From positions 1 to 43,426 of the forward strand of contig JBATLL010000084.1 of the NCBI GenBank assembly GCA_049289295.1: a stretch of DNA of 43,426 bases. The letters run 5' to 3'. The notes under the pieces are model-generated. The model ran no database searches. It was given only the letters and a program-made list of their open reading frames with translations, and was not told where the DNA came from. This document shows positions 1 to 8,618 of the stretch, piece after piece. Position 1 is the stretch's first letter; every line of letters begins with the position of its first letter. A program made the position numbers and the translations under genes. This DNA is from BOKV01 sp049289295 (lineage in GTDB: Bacteria > Pseudomonadota > Alphaproteobacteria > Rhizobiales > Rhizobiaceae).

Positions 1-664
1 GGGCTGGCAATTGCGCAAGCAGGCGCTCGCGCACGCGCTGCATCAGCTCAGGCACCGGGTGACCGTTGCGCGACACATGATCGGGAATGGCAAGCTGCTC
101 CGGCCTCACCGCTTGCGCCCCGTCGGGCCAGGACGTCACCTGCACCGAAGCATGGGCAGCAAGGCTATCCCGGACGAAACTCTGTGCAGCCACCTTCGGC
201 GGCAGCAGGAGTTGAATCACTTTGCCCCGCGCATGTTGCACCAGCAGTTCCAGCCTCGGCAGCGCGTCGGCAAGCCAGTGATAGTAATTGGCCGAAAACC
301 GGTCGGTGATCCAGGCATGCGTTCCAGGCAACATTACCGCATTCCTGGCAGCCTCCTCGCCTCGCCTGGCATATTTGTCCGCGTCGCGAAGCTGTTCGCG
401 TTCTGGCAGCGGAAAATGGATATCCAGCAGGCCATCCGCATCATACGGCTCCCCCCGCGCACTCACCACCAGCCTGTCATGATGACGAAGCCACACCGCC
501 GGACTGCGGAATTCCAGCAGCCCGCAAAAATGATCCAGCTGTGGCTGTGTGGCGTTTTCTGGAAGGTGGCGCTTGATCTCGACACCCTCAAACAGGCATT
601 CGCGCTCGCTCATCAACGCCTCGGTCCGGTTGCTTGTCGGGTCATTTACCAGAATTGGCACCAT
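1..664 (-). CDS. GT61-family glycosyltransferase, partial (C-terminus outside window)
   Basis: Translation of the minus strand from the ATG at 664 is open to the left edge of the window, about 221 residues, so the C-terminal part is missing. About 120 residues in there is an NYYHWLADALPRLELL stretch, typical of the DUF563/GT61 glycosyltransferase family, in which the YxHWL..LPRL element marks the start of the catalytic domain. Such proteins often transfer sugars during capsule or exopolysaccharide synthesis; the substrate here cannot be told. The frame stays open upstream of the ATG to about 725, with TTG and CTG alternatives, and no good Shine-Dalgarno sequence precedes the ATG, so the start is uncertain. 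It is divergent from the GlxA-type regulator at 776. Family assignment is fairly sure, function is not. Confidence 0.75.
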   Translation of the reverse strand, partial: MVPILVNDPTSNRTEALMSERECLFEGVEIKRHLPENATQPQLDHFCGLLEFRSPAVWLRHHDRLVVSARGEPYDADGLLDIHFPLPEREQLRDADKYARRGEEAARNAVMLPGTHAWITDRFSANYYHWLADALPRLELLVQHARGKVIQLLLPPKVAAQSFVRDSLAAHASVQVTSWPDGAQAVRPEQLAIPDHVSRNGHPVPELMQRVRERLLAQLPA

Positions 665-775
665 GTTGGACAGTCGGCAAAATAGCGCTTGCAAAAACGG
701 GCGATTCTGCGAGTGTCGCAATCAGAATATGATTTGCGGCGATCCGTGGCCGCTTTCGCGATTCCGAGGTCCTGG

Positions 776-1744
776 ATGAACGTGGCGACAAACCGTTCCG
801 TCGTGTTTTTTCTTGTTCCAAATTTCTCAATGATCGCCTTTACCAGCGCGATCGAACCCTTGCGGTTGGCCAATCGCATGCTTGGTCGCGATTACTACAG
901 CTGGCGACTGGCATCATTGGATGGCGAGGCCGTTACCGCTTCGAATGGCGTTCCGGTGCTTGTCACCTCGTCGCTCGACCGCGAACGCCACAATCTTTCC
1001 GGCTCCAAACGCCCTTCGATCATGTTCCTGTGTTCCGGCGTCTTCGTCGAGCGCAACGAGAACAAGTCGCTTTATGCCTATCTGCGCGAGACCCGCAATT
1101 CGGGCGTCACGGTCGGCGGCCTGTGCACGGCAGCCTATCTTCTCGCCGCTGCAGGCCTTCTCAACGGCAAGCGCTGCGCCATTCACTGGGAGAACTTGCC
1201 CGGCTTTTCGGAAAAGTTCCCCACCGCCGATGTCTATGCCGATCTGTATGAGAAGGACGGCAATATCTGGACCTGCGCCGGCGGCACCGCCGCACTCGAC
1301 ATGATGCTCTCGCTCATCGGCGAGGATCATGACGAGGATGTCGTCAACCGCGTGTGCGAGCAGGCCCTGACCGACCGGGTCCGCAATCCGCATGACCGCC
1401 AGAGACTGCCGCTGCGCGCGCGCCTCGGCGTGCAGAATGCCAAGGTGCTCTCGATCATCGAATTCATGGAAGCCAACATCGCCGAGCCACTTCCGCTCGT
1501 CGACATTGCCCGCTTTGTCGGCCTGTCGCGCCGCCAGATCGAACGCCTCTTCCATCAGCACATGGGTCGCTCGCCCGCGCGCTACTATCTGGAAGTCCGC
1601 CTCGATCGCGCCCGCCACCTGCTCATGCAGTCGACAATCCCTGTTGTCGACGTTGCCATTGCCTGCGGCTTCGTTTCGGCATCGCATTTCTCGAAATGCT
1701 ATCGCGAAATGTATGGCAAGAGCCCGCTCCAGGAACGCAACTGA
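776..1744 (+). CDS. GlxA-type transcriptional regulator (DJ-1/PfpI + AraC HTH)
   Basis: A 322-aa protein with an N-terminal class I glutamine amidotransferase-like domain (about residues 8-190) and a C-terminal AraC-type double helix-turn-helix (about residues 225-320, with LVDIARFVGLSRRQIERLF and a second helix pair near VVDVAIACGFVSASHFSKCY). This is the architecture of the GlxA/GbdR/ArgR/CdhR group, which activates amine, betaine or amino-acid catabolic genes. The nucleophile-elbow region reads GGLCTAAYLL, so a cysteine is present at the elbow, unlike in the second GlxA-type protein of this window (21593). I prefer the ATG at 776 because the family alignment begins there; an upstream ATG at 689 would add 29 residues. 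It is divergent from the partial glycosyltransferase and convergent with the porin. The target genes are unknown. Confidence 0.88.
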   Translation: MNVATNRSVVFFLVPNFSMIAFTSAIEPLRLANRMLGRDYYSWRLASLDGEAVTASNGVPVLVTSSLDRERHNLSGSKRPSIMFLCSGVFVERNENKSLYAYLRETRNSGVTVGGLCTAAYLLAAAGLLNGKRCAIHWENLPGFSEKFPTADVYADLYEKDGNIWTCAGGTAALDMMLSLIGEDHDEDVVNRVCEQALTDRVRNPHDRQRLPLRARLGVQNAKVLSIIEFMEANIAEPLPLVDIARFVGLSRRQIERLFHQHMGRSPARYYLEVRLDRARHLLMQSTIPVVDVAIACGFVSASHFSKCYREMYGKSPLQERN

Positions 1745-1761
1745 CCTGGCTTCGGACAACA

Positions 1762-1791
1762 AAAAAGGCCCGGATCGCTCCGGGCCTTTTT
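1762..1791. terminator. Bidirectional rho-independent terminator
   Basis: An 8-bp GC-rich stem, GGCCCGGA (1767-1774) and TCCGGGCC (1779-1786) with a TCGC loop, is flanked by A5 on the left and T5 on the right. It can therefore terminate both the GlxA-type regulator (+) and the porin (-), whose stop codons converge on it. Confidence 0.93.
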
Positions 1792-1809
1792 CATGACTGT
1801 CAGGCGTTA

Positions 1810-2910
1810 TCAGAAATCGCGTACGATACGGATGTTGAAGGCGCCGAAATTGTGATTGCCGACCGAGCTGGCTGGTGCTTCCGACTCGTACCATGTCGCG
1901 GTGTATTCCGGCATGATGTAGAGGCCTGGAACGATCGTCCAGTTTACGCCGACCGTGTAGTTGGTCTGCGAGTCGTCGGTGCCCAGATTGTCCTGGTCAG
2001 CATGTTCGCTGTAACCGGCAAAAAGATAGGCTGACTCGGTCAGGTTCATCTTCGCGGTCACGCCCCAGGTGTGGCCCTTGACCCAGTCGGTATTGCCATG
2101 GTCGCTCATGTACCAGCCACCGATCGCCATGCCATTGTCCATGGAGTAGTCTGCACGCAACTTCCAGGCGACATCGCTTGCCGAGGAGTCGTAGTAGGCA
2201 ACTGCTGCCATGTACCAGTTGTCGTTGCTGTAGGTCACGCCTGCATAGACGTCAGGCTGGCCAGCCGTGCCCGATGAACCGTACGGGGCGTAGCCGAAGC
2301 CGCCATCTTCGATACCGACCGTTGCGGTCCAGCCGTTTGACGACCATGTATAGTCGAGGAAAAGGCCCTGTGCGTAGCTGTAAAGACCATCGAAGCGGCC
2401 ATCATAGTAGCCGTAGCCAGCGACCGTGGTCCAGTAGTTGTCAGCGAAACCGACGCGGAAGCCGGCAAGGCTGATGACTGCCCAGTCAAGGTAGACTGCT
2501 GCTGAGCCAGGACCTTCAGCCGAGGACAGCGTGTCGGTGTGGGCACCGCTCGTCTCACCGTAGAAACGGATACGCGAAGAAAGCGTGCCATATTCGGTTT
2601 CGTTGTTTGCGCGGATATTGAAGCGGCCGCGATAGCGCGCGTCATGCGTGGAGGTTTCGCTGCCAACGCCTTCTGCGGTATCGAACCAGTCGTCATGATA
2701 GTGAACCGACAGATACTCGACGCGCACGTCGCCATCGATCTTCAGACAGGTTTCGGTGCCCGGGATATACCACCAGCCTGCGCCGTAGGCATCGCACACC
2801 CGGACATATTCAACCGGCTCTGGTTCGACAACGATGGCGTCGGCTGCCTTGGCACCACCGACTGAAACCAGTACCGCTGCGGAAGCCAGCAAGAAACTTC
2901 TGATTTTCAT
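1810..2910 (-). CDS. Outer-membrane porin (Rhizobiales Omp2b/RopA family)
   Basis: A 366-aa beta-barrel porin forming a passive diffusion channel in the outer membrane. There is a signal peptide of about 22 residues ending AKA. It is followed by an EYVRVCDAYGAGWWYIPGT stretch and a second cysteine, the conserved N-terminal signature with two cysteines of the alphaproteobacterial porin family (PF02530). The rest is rich in alternating aromatic beta strands and the chain ends in phenylalanine, as outer-membrane barrels usually do. Two ATGs lie 6 bases apart (2916 and 2910). A GGGG Shine-Dalgarno directly abuts the first but is 6 bases from the second, so I choose 2910. The gene stands alone, with the terminator at 1762-1791 behind it and its own promoter region in front. 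Confidence 0.93.
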   Translation of the reverse strand: MKIRSFLLASAAVLVSVGGAKAADAIVVEPEPVEYVRVCDAYGAGWWYIPGTETCLKIDGDVRVEYLSVHYHDDWFDTAEGVGSETSTHDARYRGRFNIRANNETEYGTLSSRIRFYGETSGAHTDTLSSAEGPGSAAVYLDWAVISLAGFRVGFADNYWTTVAGYGYYDGRFDGLYSYAQGLFLDYTWSSNGWTATVGIEDGGFGYAPYGSSGTAGQPDVYAGVTYSNDNWYMAAVAYYDSSASDVAWKLRADYSMDNGMAIGGWYMSDHGNTDWVKGHTWGVTAKMNLTESAYLFAGYSEHADQDNLGTDDSQTNYTVGVNWTIVPGLYIMPEYTATWYESEAPASSVGNHNFGAFNIRIVRDF

Positions 2911-3026
2911 GTTCATCCCCTGATGGAAATCGATTCAACGCAAAAAACTCTCTACGCTGAGGAAAGCGCCACAAACCGGCTTTTGGCAAAGGGAAATTCG
3001 TCGACTAACTTTTTGCCGACTCACTT

Positions 3027-3053
3027 TGTCAAATCGAGTTGCAAAATTGCAAC
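3027..3053 (-). promoter_or_regulatory. Porin promoter -35 candidate and upstream palindrome
   Basis: On the minus strand a perfect TTGACA (complement of 3027-3032) lies about 115 bases upstream of the porin start; a convincing -10 is not visible. Immediately upstream is a perfect inverted repeat, GTTGCAA-AA-TTGCAAC (3038-3053). I infer a regulator site next to the porin promoter. Confidence 0.45.
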
Positions 3054-3138
3054 AAACCAGCGATTCCGGGCGCTTGGCGAGGCCTGTTTCCTGCGATTGC
3101 GGGGCGGTTGAGGGCAGGGTCAGTTCGCGGTGAATCAC

Positions 3139-3960
3139 TCAATTGGCAATGCCACCACCGAACTGATCGATGAACCGCTTCCATATTTTCTCGCCAACCT
3201 GACAGTCGAAATCTCCCGTGGATACAGGCATCGACACGGAGAGGAATCGGGGAGTTTCAACAGCGTTTGGCAATTGGCGATTGGTTATTTCCTGCAGCAG
3301 CTTGCGCTTCAGCGCCAGTGCAAAGCCCTGCCGTGTGCGGACTGGCAGCACAAAGGATCCGTGGCCGCCAGCAACGCAATTGCGGTAATAGTCGTCCAGA
3401 TTGTCGATGCCGAAATTCCGCGATCCTTTCTTGTACATCAGCGCTAGCCCGTTGATGACAATTCCCTGATCGACCAGCCAGTTTCGGATGCCGGGCAAGG
3501 CGTCTCCCTGATTGTTTGGCCCATCGCCCGAAATGTCGATGACGCGCCGATATCCCTCGAACCCATTGTCTTCGAAGGACTGCCCCGCCGCAAGCAAGGC
3601 GCTCGAAATCGACGTCCGGTCAACTCGCGACGGTGGCGACATGGCCAGCCGTTTCAGGAAATGCAGCGCGGCCTCAGGTGAATCGATCAAGGTCCAGGGC
3701 ACCGCAAAGCGCGAATGGCTTTGCCCAGCCCACTCCATATAGGTGATCGCAATACGCCCTTCGCCATTCTGCAGGATAGCCTCTATCACTTCGCGGGAAC
3801 CTAGCGCCTCCATATAGCCTTCGCGCTGCAGCGCCACTTCCGATGGGTCCATCGACATGGACACATCCACCGCCAGAACAAGTTCCAGGTCGACGGTGAT
3901 GGCGTTTGCAGGAAGTGCTGACCAGACAAGCAGCGCTGAAGCAGCGACAAGGCGCAGCAT
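3139..3960 (-). CDS. Secreted DUF1194 vWA-domain protein (copy 2)
   Basis: A 273-aa exported protein. A 20-residue signal peptide (ends ANA) is followed at once by VDLELVLAVDVSMSMD, in which D32-x-S34-x-S36 is the metal-ion-dependent adhesion site (MIDAS) of a von Willebrand factor A domain. A DISGDGPNNQ motif follows near the middle; both are hallmarks of DUF1194. Members are predicted periplasmic or secreted proteins of unknown role. The start at 3960 is set by a GGGGAGG ribosome-binding site 3-7 bases upstream; an in-frame ATG 33 bases further up overlaps the preceding gene and has no such site. It lies 23 bp downstream of a paralogue with the same layout, so the pair probably arose by tandem duplication and is cotranscribed. 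Confidence 0.88.
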   Translation of the reverse strand: MLRLVAASALLVWSALPANAITVDLELVLAVDVSMSMDPSEVALQREGYMEALGSREVIEAILQNGEGRIAITYMEWAGQSHSRFAVPWTLIDSPEAALHFLKRLAMSPPSRVDRTSISSALLAAGQSFEDNGFEGYRRVIDISGDGPNNQGDALPGIRNWLVDQGIVINGLALMYKKGSRNFGIDNLDDYYRNCVAGGHGSFVLPVRTRQGFALALKRKLLQEITNRQLPNAVETPRFLSVSMPVSTGDFDCQVGEKIWKRFIDQFGGGIAN

Positions 3961-3983
3961 TTTCCTCCCCACCTTCCGCCAGC

Positions 3984-4808
3984 CTATCGCCATTCCATGT
4001 CCCGCATGCGCTCCCGCCAGAGCTTCTCACCGATCAGGCAATCCACTTTTGCACGCTCGAGCGTGGATACCGGGATGGCACGCACCTGATGGCCGGTCGG
4101 CTGCAGCCCGGTGATCTCAAGAACCAGCTTGCGGCGCACTGCGGCTGGAAATTCCTCCCAGCTGCGCACCGCCAGCACAAAGGAGCCCGGCCCGCCAATC
4201 ACGCAATCCTCGTAATATTCGTCGAGATTGGCGATGCCAAAGCCATTGTCCGTTGGCCGTACAATCAGGGGCAGGCCATTGATGGTGATGCCATCGGCAA
4301 GGATCTCGTCACGCATCTCGTCAACACGGCGCCACTGATTGTTCGGCCCGTCCCCTGAAATGTCGATCACCTGGCGCATGCTCGAGAGGCTCGAAATGGC
4401 AAACAGGTCCCGCGCAGCGCTCATTGCGCCCGAAATCGACGTCCGGGACTGGCGGTCAACATTGGTGCGCGAAAGGATTTCGGCGAAATTCAGCGCATCT
4501 TCCCGGCTGGCCAGAACCGTCCATGGCACCAGGACGCGTGTCAGTGCGTTCGCCGCCCATTCGAGATAGGTAACGGCAATTCGCCCGTTCAGGCCGCCCA
4601 GTATCGCGTCAATGACGTCTTTCGAGGCGAACGCGGTGGCGTAACCCTTGCGCTGGATGATGAGTTCCTCGAAATCCATCGAGCGCGAAATGTCGACCGC
4701 AATGACCAGTTCCAGGTCGACCTGGTCTTCGGCGCGCGCAGCGGATGCGGCAATGACCTGCAGCCAGCCGCAAAGAAAGGCAGCAATCGTCCTGCTGCAT
4801 CTGCCCAT
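3984..4808 (-). CDS. Secreted DUF1194 vWA-domain protein (copy 1)
   Basis: A 274-aa protein with a signal peptide of about 26 residues (ends ARA), then VDLELVIAVDISRSMD with the MIDAS motif D39-x-S41-x-S43, and later DISGDGPNNQ. It aligns over its whole length with the gene immediately downstream: same DLE start of the A domain, same NGLxL segment, same conserved cysteine pairs DCV/NCV and DC near the end. An AGGGA ribosome-binding site lies 7 bases before the ATG. vWA domains with an intact MIDAS usually bind a protein ligand through a divalent cation, but no partner is known for DUF1194. It is the first of two tandem copies, following the phosphodiester glycosidase gene by 95 bp on the same strand. 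Confidence 0.88.
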   Translation of the reverse strand: MGRCSRTIAAFLCGWLQVIAASAARAEDQVDLELVIAVDISRSMDFEELIIQRKGYATAFASKDVIDAILGGLNGRIAVTYLEWAANALTRVLVPWTVLASREDALNFAEILSRTNVDRQSRTSISGAMSAARDLFAISSLSSMRQVIDISGDGPNNQWRRVDEMRDEILADGITINGLPLIVRPTDNGFGIANLDEYYEDCVIGGPGSFVLAVRSWEEFPAAVRRKLVLEITGLQPTGHQVRAIPVSTLERAKVDCLIGEKLWRERMRDMEWR

Positions 4809-4903
4809 CGCACATTCCCTTTCAGGGGCAGGATGGCACGGCTTGCGCCATTGCCAAAATCACATCCTGGCGAGTTCGCGTTGCAATGTGCGGCAACCGG
4901 CAG

Positions 4904-5722
4904 TCAGCGCGGAATGAGTACCAGTGCGTTTTGCACGGGGGTTTCCCCATCAACAGTCAGGTCAGGATGTCCTTCAACCCACATTTGCGTTGACCCGCCG
5001 CCATCCATGGCAAGGGCGGAATCACAGCCGAACAGCCCTCCCGCTTCAGGGGCACGAAGCAGCCAGCCAGCCTCGAAAAGGCTGAGCCCGACACCGGAAA
5101 TGACCGCGATGAGCGTTTCTGATCCTTGCAACGCGCATACCAGTGTGCGGGGTCTTGGTAGATGGGAATTGGTGTTCATCGCCCACACCCCGCCCGGTTC
5201 GATCAGCATCGGCTTGGATTGAAGAACCGTGCTGGCACCCTGCGGTGGCCGCAGCCTGCTGGGCAGGAGTGCGGGAATGTCGGTTTCTGCATCACCTGGT
5301 ATCAGATAGCCGCCTTCACTCGCCCAGGCCTTTGAACGATCCTTGCCACCGATGCGCAGAAGACCAACGGGAAAAAGACCCTTGCCGGGCTCCCTCTCGC
5401 CAAAGAACCCGCCATTGACTGCCAGCACTGCACCTGCCCTCTCGCCAAGCAAATTCACGCGTTCGCCGTCAGGCTCTTCCTGTTGAACAACATCGAGCCT
5501 GAACAAGCGCGGCGAGAACCGCCAGACATGCAGACGAACACCGTCGCTTGCCCTTGCAGAGGTGAGTGACAGGCCGGGCAGGATTTCAACCGTCTGCGCG
5601 GATGCCAGCGCTTCCACTGCCAGTTTCGTGTGTTCAGGTACGCCTTCCTGGGCCTGCGCCGAAGCCAGAAACGCCAATCCGGCGAACAGGATCGAAATGC
5701 CGAGCAGCTTTCCAGTTCTCAT
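4904..5722 (-). CDS. Secreted phosphodiester glycosidase (NAGPA domain) family protein
   Basis: A 272-aa protein with a 24-residue signal peptide (ends AQA). The body matches the phosphodiester glycosidase family (PF09992, related to human NAGPA and to bacterial exopolysaccharide/YceG-type proteins). An AVNGGFF motif lies near residue 100 and an ALAMDGGGSTQMW motif near the C-terminus; both form the active-site core of the family. It probably acts on a phosphodiester-linked sugar in the periplasm or outside the cell; the substrate is not known. Either a GTG at 5728 or the ATG at 5722 could start it, and no clear ribosome-binding site distinguishes them. It stands between the DMGDH-like gene (111 bp upstream) and the two vWA genes, all in the same direction. 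Confidence 0.85.
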   Translation of the reverse strand: MRTGKLLGISILFAGLAFLASAQAQEGVPEHTKLAVEALASAQTVEILPGLSLTSARASDGVRLHVWRFSPRLFRLDVVQQEEPDGERVNLLGERAGAVLAVNGGFFGEREPGKGLFPVGLLRIGGKDRSKAWASEGGYLIPGDAETDIPALLPSRLRPPQGASTVLQSKPMLIEPGGVWAMNTNSHLPRPRTLVCALQGSETLIAVISGVGLSLFEAGWLLRAPEAGGLFGCDSALAMDGGGSTQMWVEGHPDLTVDGETPVQNALVLIPR

Positions 5723-5839
5723 GCGCACAGGCTAGCCAGGATTTTGCCACTGGCAAGGGTGAACGGCACAAGGCGCGGCTGTGCCAGTCGCCGCTGCCCA
5801 GTCCTGCGCACCGCCCGCCTTCGACAAAACCGGCCGACG

Positions 5840-8401
5840 CTAGCTTCGCGGTTTGAGGTTTTGCGGATCGTAAAGCGGCTTGTAACCAACCCCGGCAACG
5901 CTGACTGGATAAAGCTCGCCGAAATACTCGACCTGCAATTCCCTGCCTTCCTGGCAATAGTCCCAGGGCAGATAGGCAAGCGCTATGTTCTTGCCGATGG
6001 TCGGGCCGAAGGCGACAGATGTGGTGAAGGAAAGCCGCCCCATCGCATCCTTGAGTGTCTCTCCGCTTTGCGGATCGAGAACCGGCATGATGCCGACGGG
6101 ATAACGGGCAACGCCCTTTGAATCGGTGTTCCTGTCCATGACCAGCGTACAAAGCATTGCTGGCTGGTGCGCGCGTGCGCGATGTTCCAGATGGGCTGCC
6201 TTGCCGCAGAAATCTGCGTCCTTGACCTTCGGGCGCTGCAGGTCCGATTCCAGCAGGTTATACTCCGTCAGCAAGTCGGCATTCTGCAGCCGCAGGCTTT
6301 TTTCCATGCGTCGGCTGTTAGCATAGGTTTCGACACCAAAGGCCATCACGCCGGTCGAGCGAAGCGCATCCCACACCGCAAGCCCGTCTTCATATCGCAT
6401 GTGGAGTTCCCAGCCCTGCTCCCCGACATAGGACAGGCGGAATGCAGTGACATCCTTGCCGCCAATACGGATCGGCTTGATCGCGGCGAAGGGGAAATTC
6501 TCGACCGTCAGGCCGGCCGGATATTCGACGACCTTCTGCAGGGTCGTACGCGCATTCGGGCCCCAGATACCAATCGTTACATAAGCCTGCGTGACGTCGG
6601 TGATGGTCACGTCGAAGCCCTTGTCCTGCGCGACGCGCTTCATGTACTGGAAATCGCGCGGGCCAGCATCGGCACCATCGATAACCCGGCAATAGTCCGC
6701 CATGCGGATTACGGTCAGGTCCGCTCGCACCATGCCCTCATCGTCGAGGAAATGCGTGTAGATGCCTTTTCCGACATTATTGTCGCCGCCGATCCTTGCC
6801 GCGCAAATCCACTCCATGAAGGCCACATGGTCGGGCCCCTTCACGTCATACATGGCAAAATGCGACAGGTTGACGATGCCGCAATTCTCGCTCATTTCCA
6901 GGTGCTCGGCATTGGAAACCCGCCAGAAGTGTCTGTTATCCCACTCGTTTTCACGAACCGGCACGCGGTCCTTGTATTTCTCAAGCAGATGTTCGTTCGC
7001 TGCATAACCATGCGCGCGCTCCCATCCGCCCAGTTCCATGAAATAGCCGCCCAGTTCCACCTCGCGTGCATGGAATGGCGAGCGGCGCACATTGCGCCCT
7101 TTCGAGAATGGTTCGCGCGGATGCACTGCCGGATTGTAGATCTTGAACGCGCTTTCGTAGCAGCGATCCTCGATGAACTGCTCCTCCATCTGATGTGGAT
7201 AGAAGCGTGAATAGTCGATGCGATTATGGTCGATCACCGTGCGCCCGTCGGTCATCCAGTCGGCAAGCAACTTGGCCATGCCGGGAGCATCCTTCACCCA
7301 GATCGCAACGGCATACCACAGACCGCGCACCTTCTGGGATTCACCTATCGAGGGGCCGCCATCCGTGGTGACCTGCAAAAGCCCGTTGAAGGAGCGTTTC
7401 TCGTCATAGCCCAGTTCCGCCAGGATGGGCGTCAGTTCCATGGCCCGCTCCAGCGGCTCGATGATCTGCTCCATTTCCAGATCACGCTGCGATGGGGAAA
7501 GGCGCGCTTCATGCTTTTCCAGAATGTCGCGCGGATGGCAAAGACGCGGGTCCCTTTCCTCGTAATAGCCCCATTCGATCTGCCCGCCTTCCGGCGTGGT
7601 TGGATCGCCTGTATCGCGCATATAGGCTGAATTGCCCTGGTCGCGCAGCAACGGCCAGCCAATATCCTTGCCGGTTCCTGCAAACTCGTTGTACGGCCCG
7701 AAAAAGGTCAGCGGGTGGTCGACCGGCATGACAGGAAGATCTTCGCCGGCCATGTTGGCAATCAGGCGTCCCCACAGCCCAGCACAAACGACGACATGAT
7801 CGGCCATGATCGTTCCACGCGCCGTGACAACGCCCTTGATGCGACCATTCTCGATCACGAGATCGGTTGCAGAAGTGTTGGCAAACGCCTGCAGCTTTCC
7901 GCTGGCAACCGCATCATCAACCAGTTCGCCAGCCACCGTCTGTGAACGCGGCGCCACCAGTCCCGCATCGGGATCCCACATGCCACCCTGCACGAGATGC
8001 TCTTCGAGAAGCGGGAACTTTTCCTTGATCTCTTTTGGCCCGATCAGCCTTGCGCGTGTGCCGAATGCCTTTGCCGACGCCACCTTGCGCTTGATTTCGT
8101 CCATGCGCCCGTCATCGCCGACCCGCGCGATCTCGAGCCCGCCTACCTTGGCATAGCGCCCGCGCTTTTCGAAAAAGTCGATGGAATAAAGCGTCGTCCA
8201 GCAGGACAGGAAATCATGGCTCGTCGTGTAGCAGAAATCCGAAGCATGCGAGGTCGAGCCGATATCGGTAGGAATGGCGCTCTTGTCGAGGCCGACAATG
8301 TCATCCCAGCCCCGTTCGATCAGGTGATGTGCAAGCGAGGCACCCACAATGCCGCCAACTCCGATGATGACGACACGGGCACGGGAAGGAAACTCTGCCA
8401 T
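5840..8401 (-). CDS. Dimethylglycine/sarcosine dehydrogenase-like flavoprotein (DAO-GcvT fusion)
   Basis: An 853-aa protein, close to the roughly 860 residues of mitochondrial DMGDH. Order of parts: FAD-binding Rossmann start with GVGGIVG (residues 14-20); STSHA with H52 at the position used for covalent flavin attachment in DMGDH and SARDH; DAO domain to about residue 370; FAO_M linker; GcvT folate-binding domain (about 430-730); GcvT C-terminal barrel to the end. Family members oxidatively demethylate dimethylglycine, sarcosine or related N-methyl amines and pass the one-carbon unit to tetrahydrofolate. The exact substrate cannot be read from sequence. The start at 8401 has GAGAGG 6 bases upstream; an upstream in-frame start lacks one. 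It is the first gene of a minus-strand run. A possible downstream step of the betaine-type oxygenase at 20316, though 12 kb away. Confidence 0.88.
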   Translation of the reverse strand: MAEFPSRARVVIIGVGGIVGASLAHHLIERGWDDIVGLDKSAIPTDIGSTSHASDFCYTTSHDFLSCWTTLYSIDFFEKRGRYAKVGGLEIARVGDDGRMDEIKRKVASAKAFGTRARLIGPKEIKEKFPLLEEHLVQGGMWDPDAGLVAPRSQTVAGELVDDAVASGKLQAFANTSATDLVIENGRIKGVVTARGTIMADHVVVCAGLWGRLIANMAGEDLPVMPVDHPLTFFGPYNEFAGTGKDIGWPLLRDQGNSAYMRDTGDPTTPEGGQIEWGYYEERDPRLCHPRDILEKHEARLSPSQRDLEMEQIIEPLERAMELTPILAELGYDEKRSFNGLLQVTTDGGPSIGESQKVRGLWYAVAIWVKDAPGMAKLLADWMTDGRTVIDHNRIDYSRFYPHQMEEQFIEDRCYESAFKIYNPAVHPREPFSKGRNVRRSPFHAREVELGGYFMELGGWERAHGYAANEHLLEKYKDRVPVRENEWDNRHFWRVSNAEHLEMSENCGIVNLSHFAMYDVKGPDHVAFMEWICAARIGGDNNVGKGIYTHFLDDEGMVRADLTVIRMADYCRVIDGADAGPRDFQYMKRVAQDKGFDVTITDVTQAYVTIGIWGPNARTTLQKVVEYPAGLTVENFPFAAIKPIRIGGKDVTAFRLSYVGEQGWELHMRYEDGLAVWDALRSTGVMAFGVETYANSRRMEKSLRLQNADLLTEYNLLESDLQRPKVKDADFCGKAAHLEHRARAHQPAMLCTLVMDRNTDSKGVARYPVGIMPVLDPQSGETLKDAMGRLSFTTSVAFGPTIGKNIALAYLPWDYCQEGRELQVEYFGELYPVSVAGVGYKPLYDPQNLKPRS

Positions 8402-8618
8402 GGAAAGCCTCTCGAAATGGACCGGCAATTGGGCTCAGACTATTGTCGAAAGGTATCTGATTCACTGTTTCAGGTGCGACAGCGCGGTGTCGGGGGCCGC
8501 TGCCGAGACCGCGCCCGGAATATGTGGCGAAGGCTACAGACAAGCGAAGCACACGCTGGCAGGTTTTTACCTGTCGCCCCGGCACCTGCCGACACGCACA
8601 TTGCCAAGAGGAAGAACC

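Noticed and set aside
11..685. A plus-strand open frame at the left edge
   Set aside because: It is antisense to the GT61 coding region, whose NYYHWLADALPRLELL motif is unambiguous.
6167..7210. A 347-codon frame opposite the DMGDH-like gene
   Set aside because: Shadow of a conserved gene; no ribosome-binding site or family signal.
8560..8573. CAGGT-TTTT-ACCTG dyad before the membrane-protein gene
   Set aside because: Only 5 bp per arm; too short to claim as an operator or terminator.
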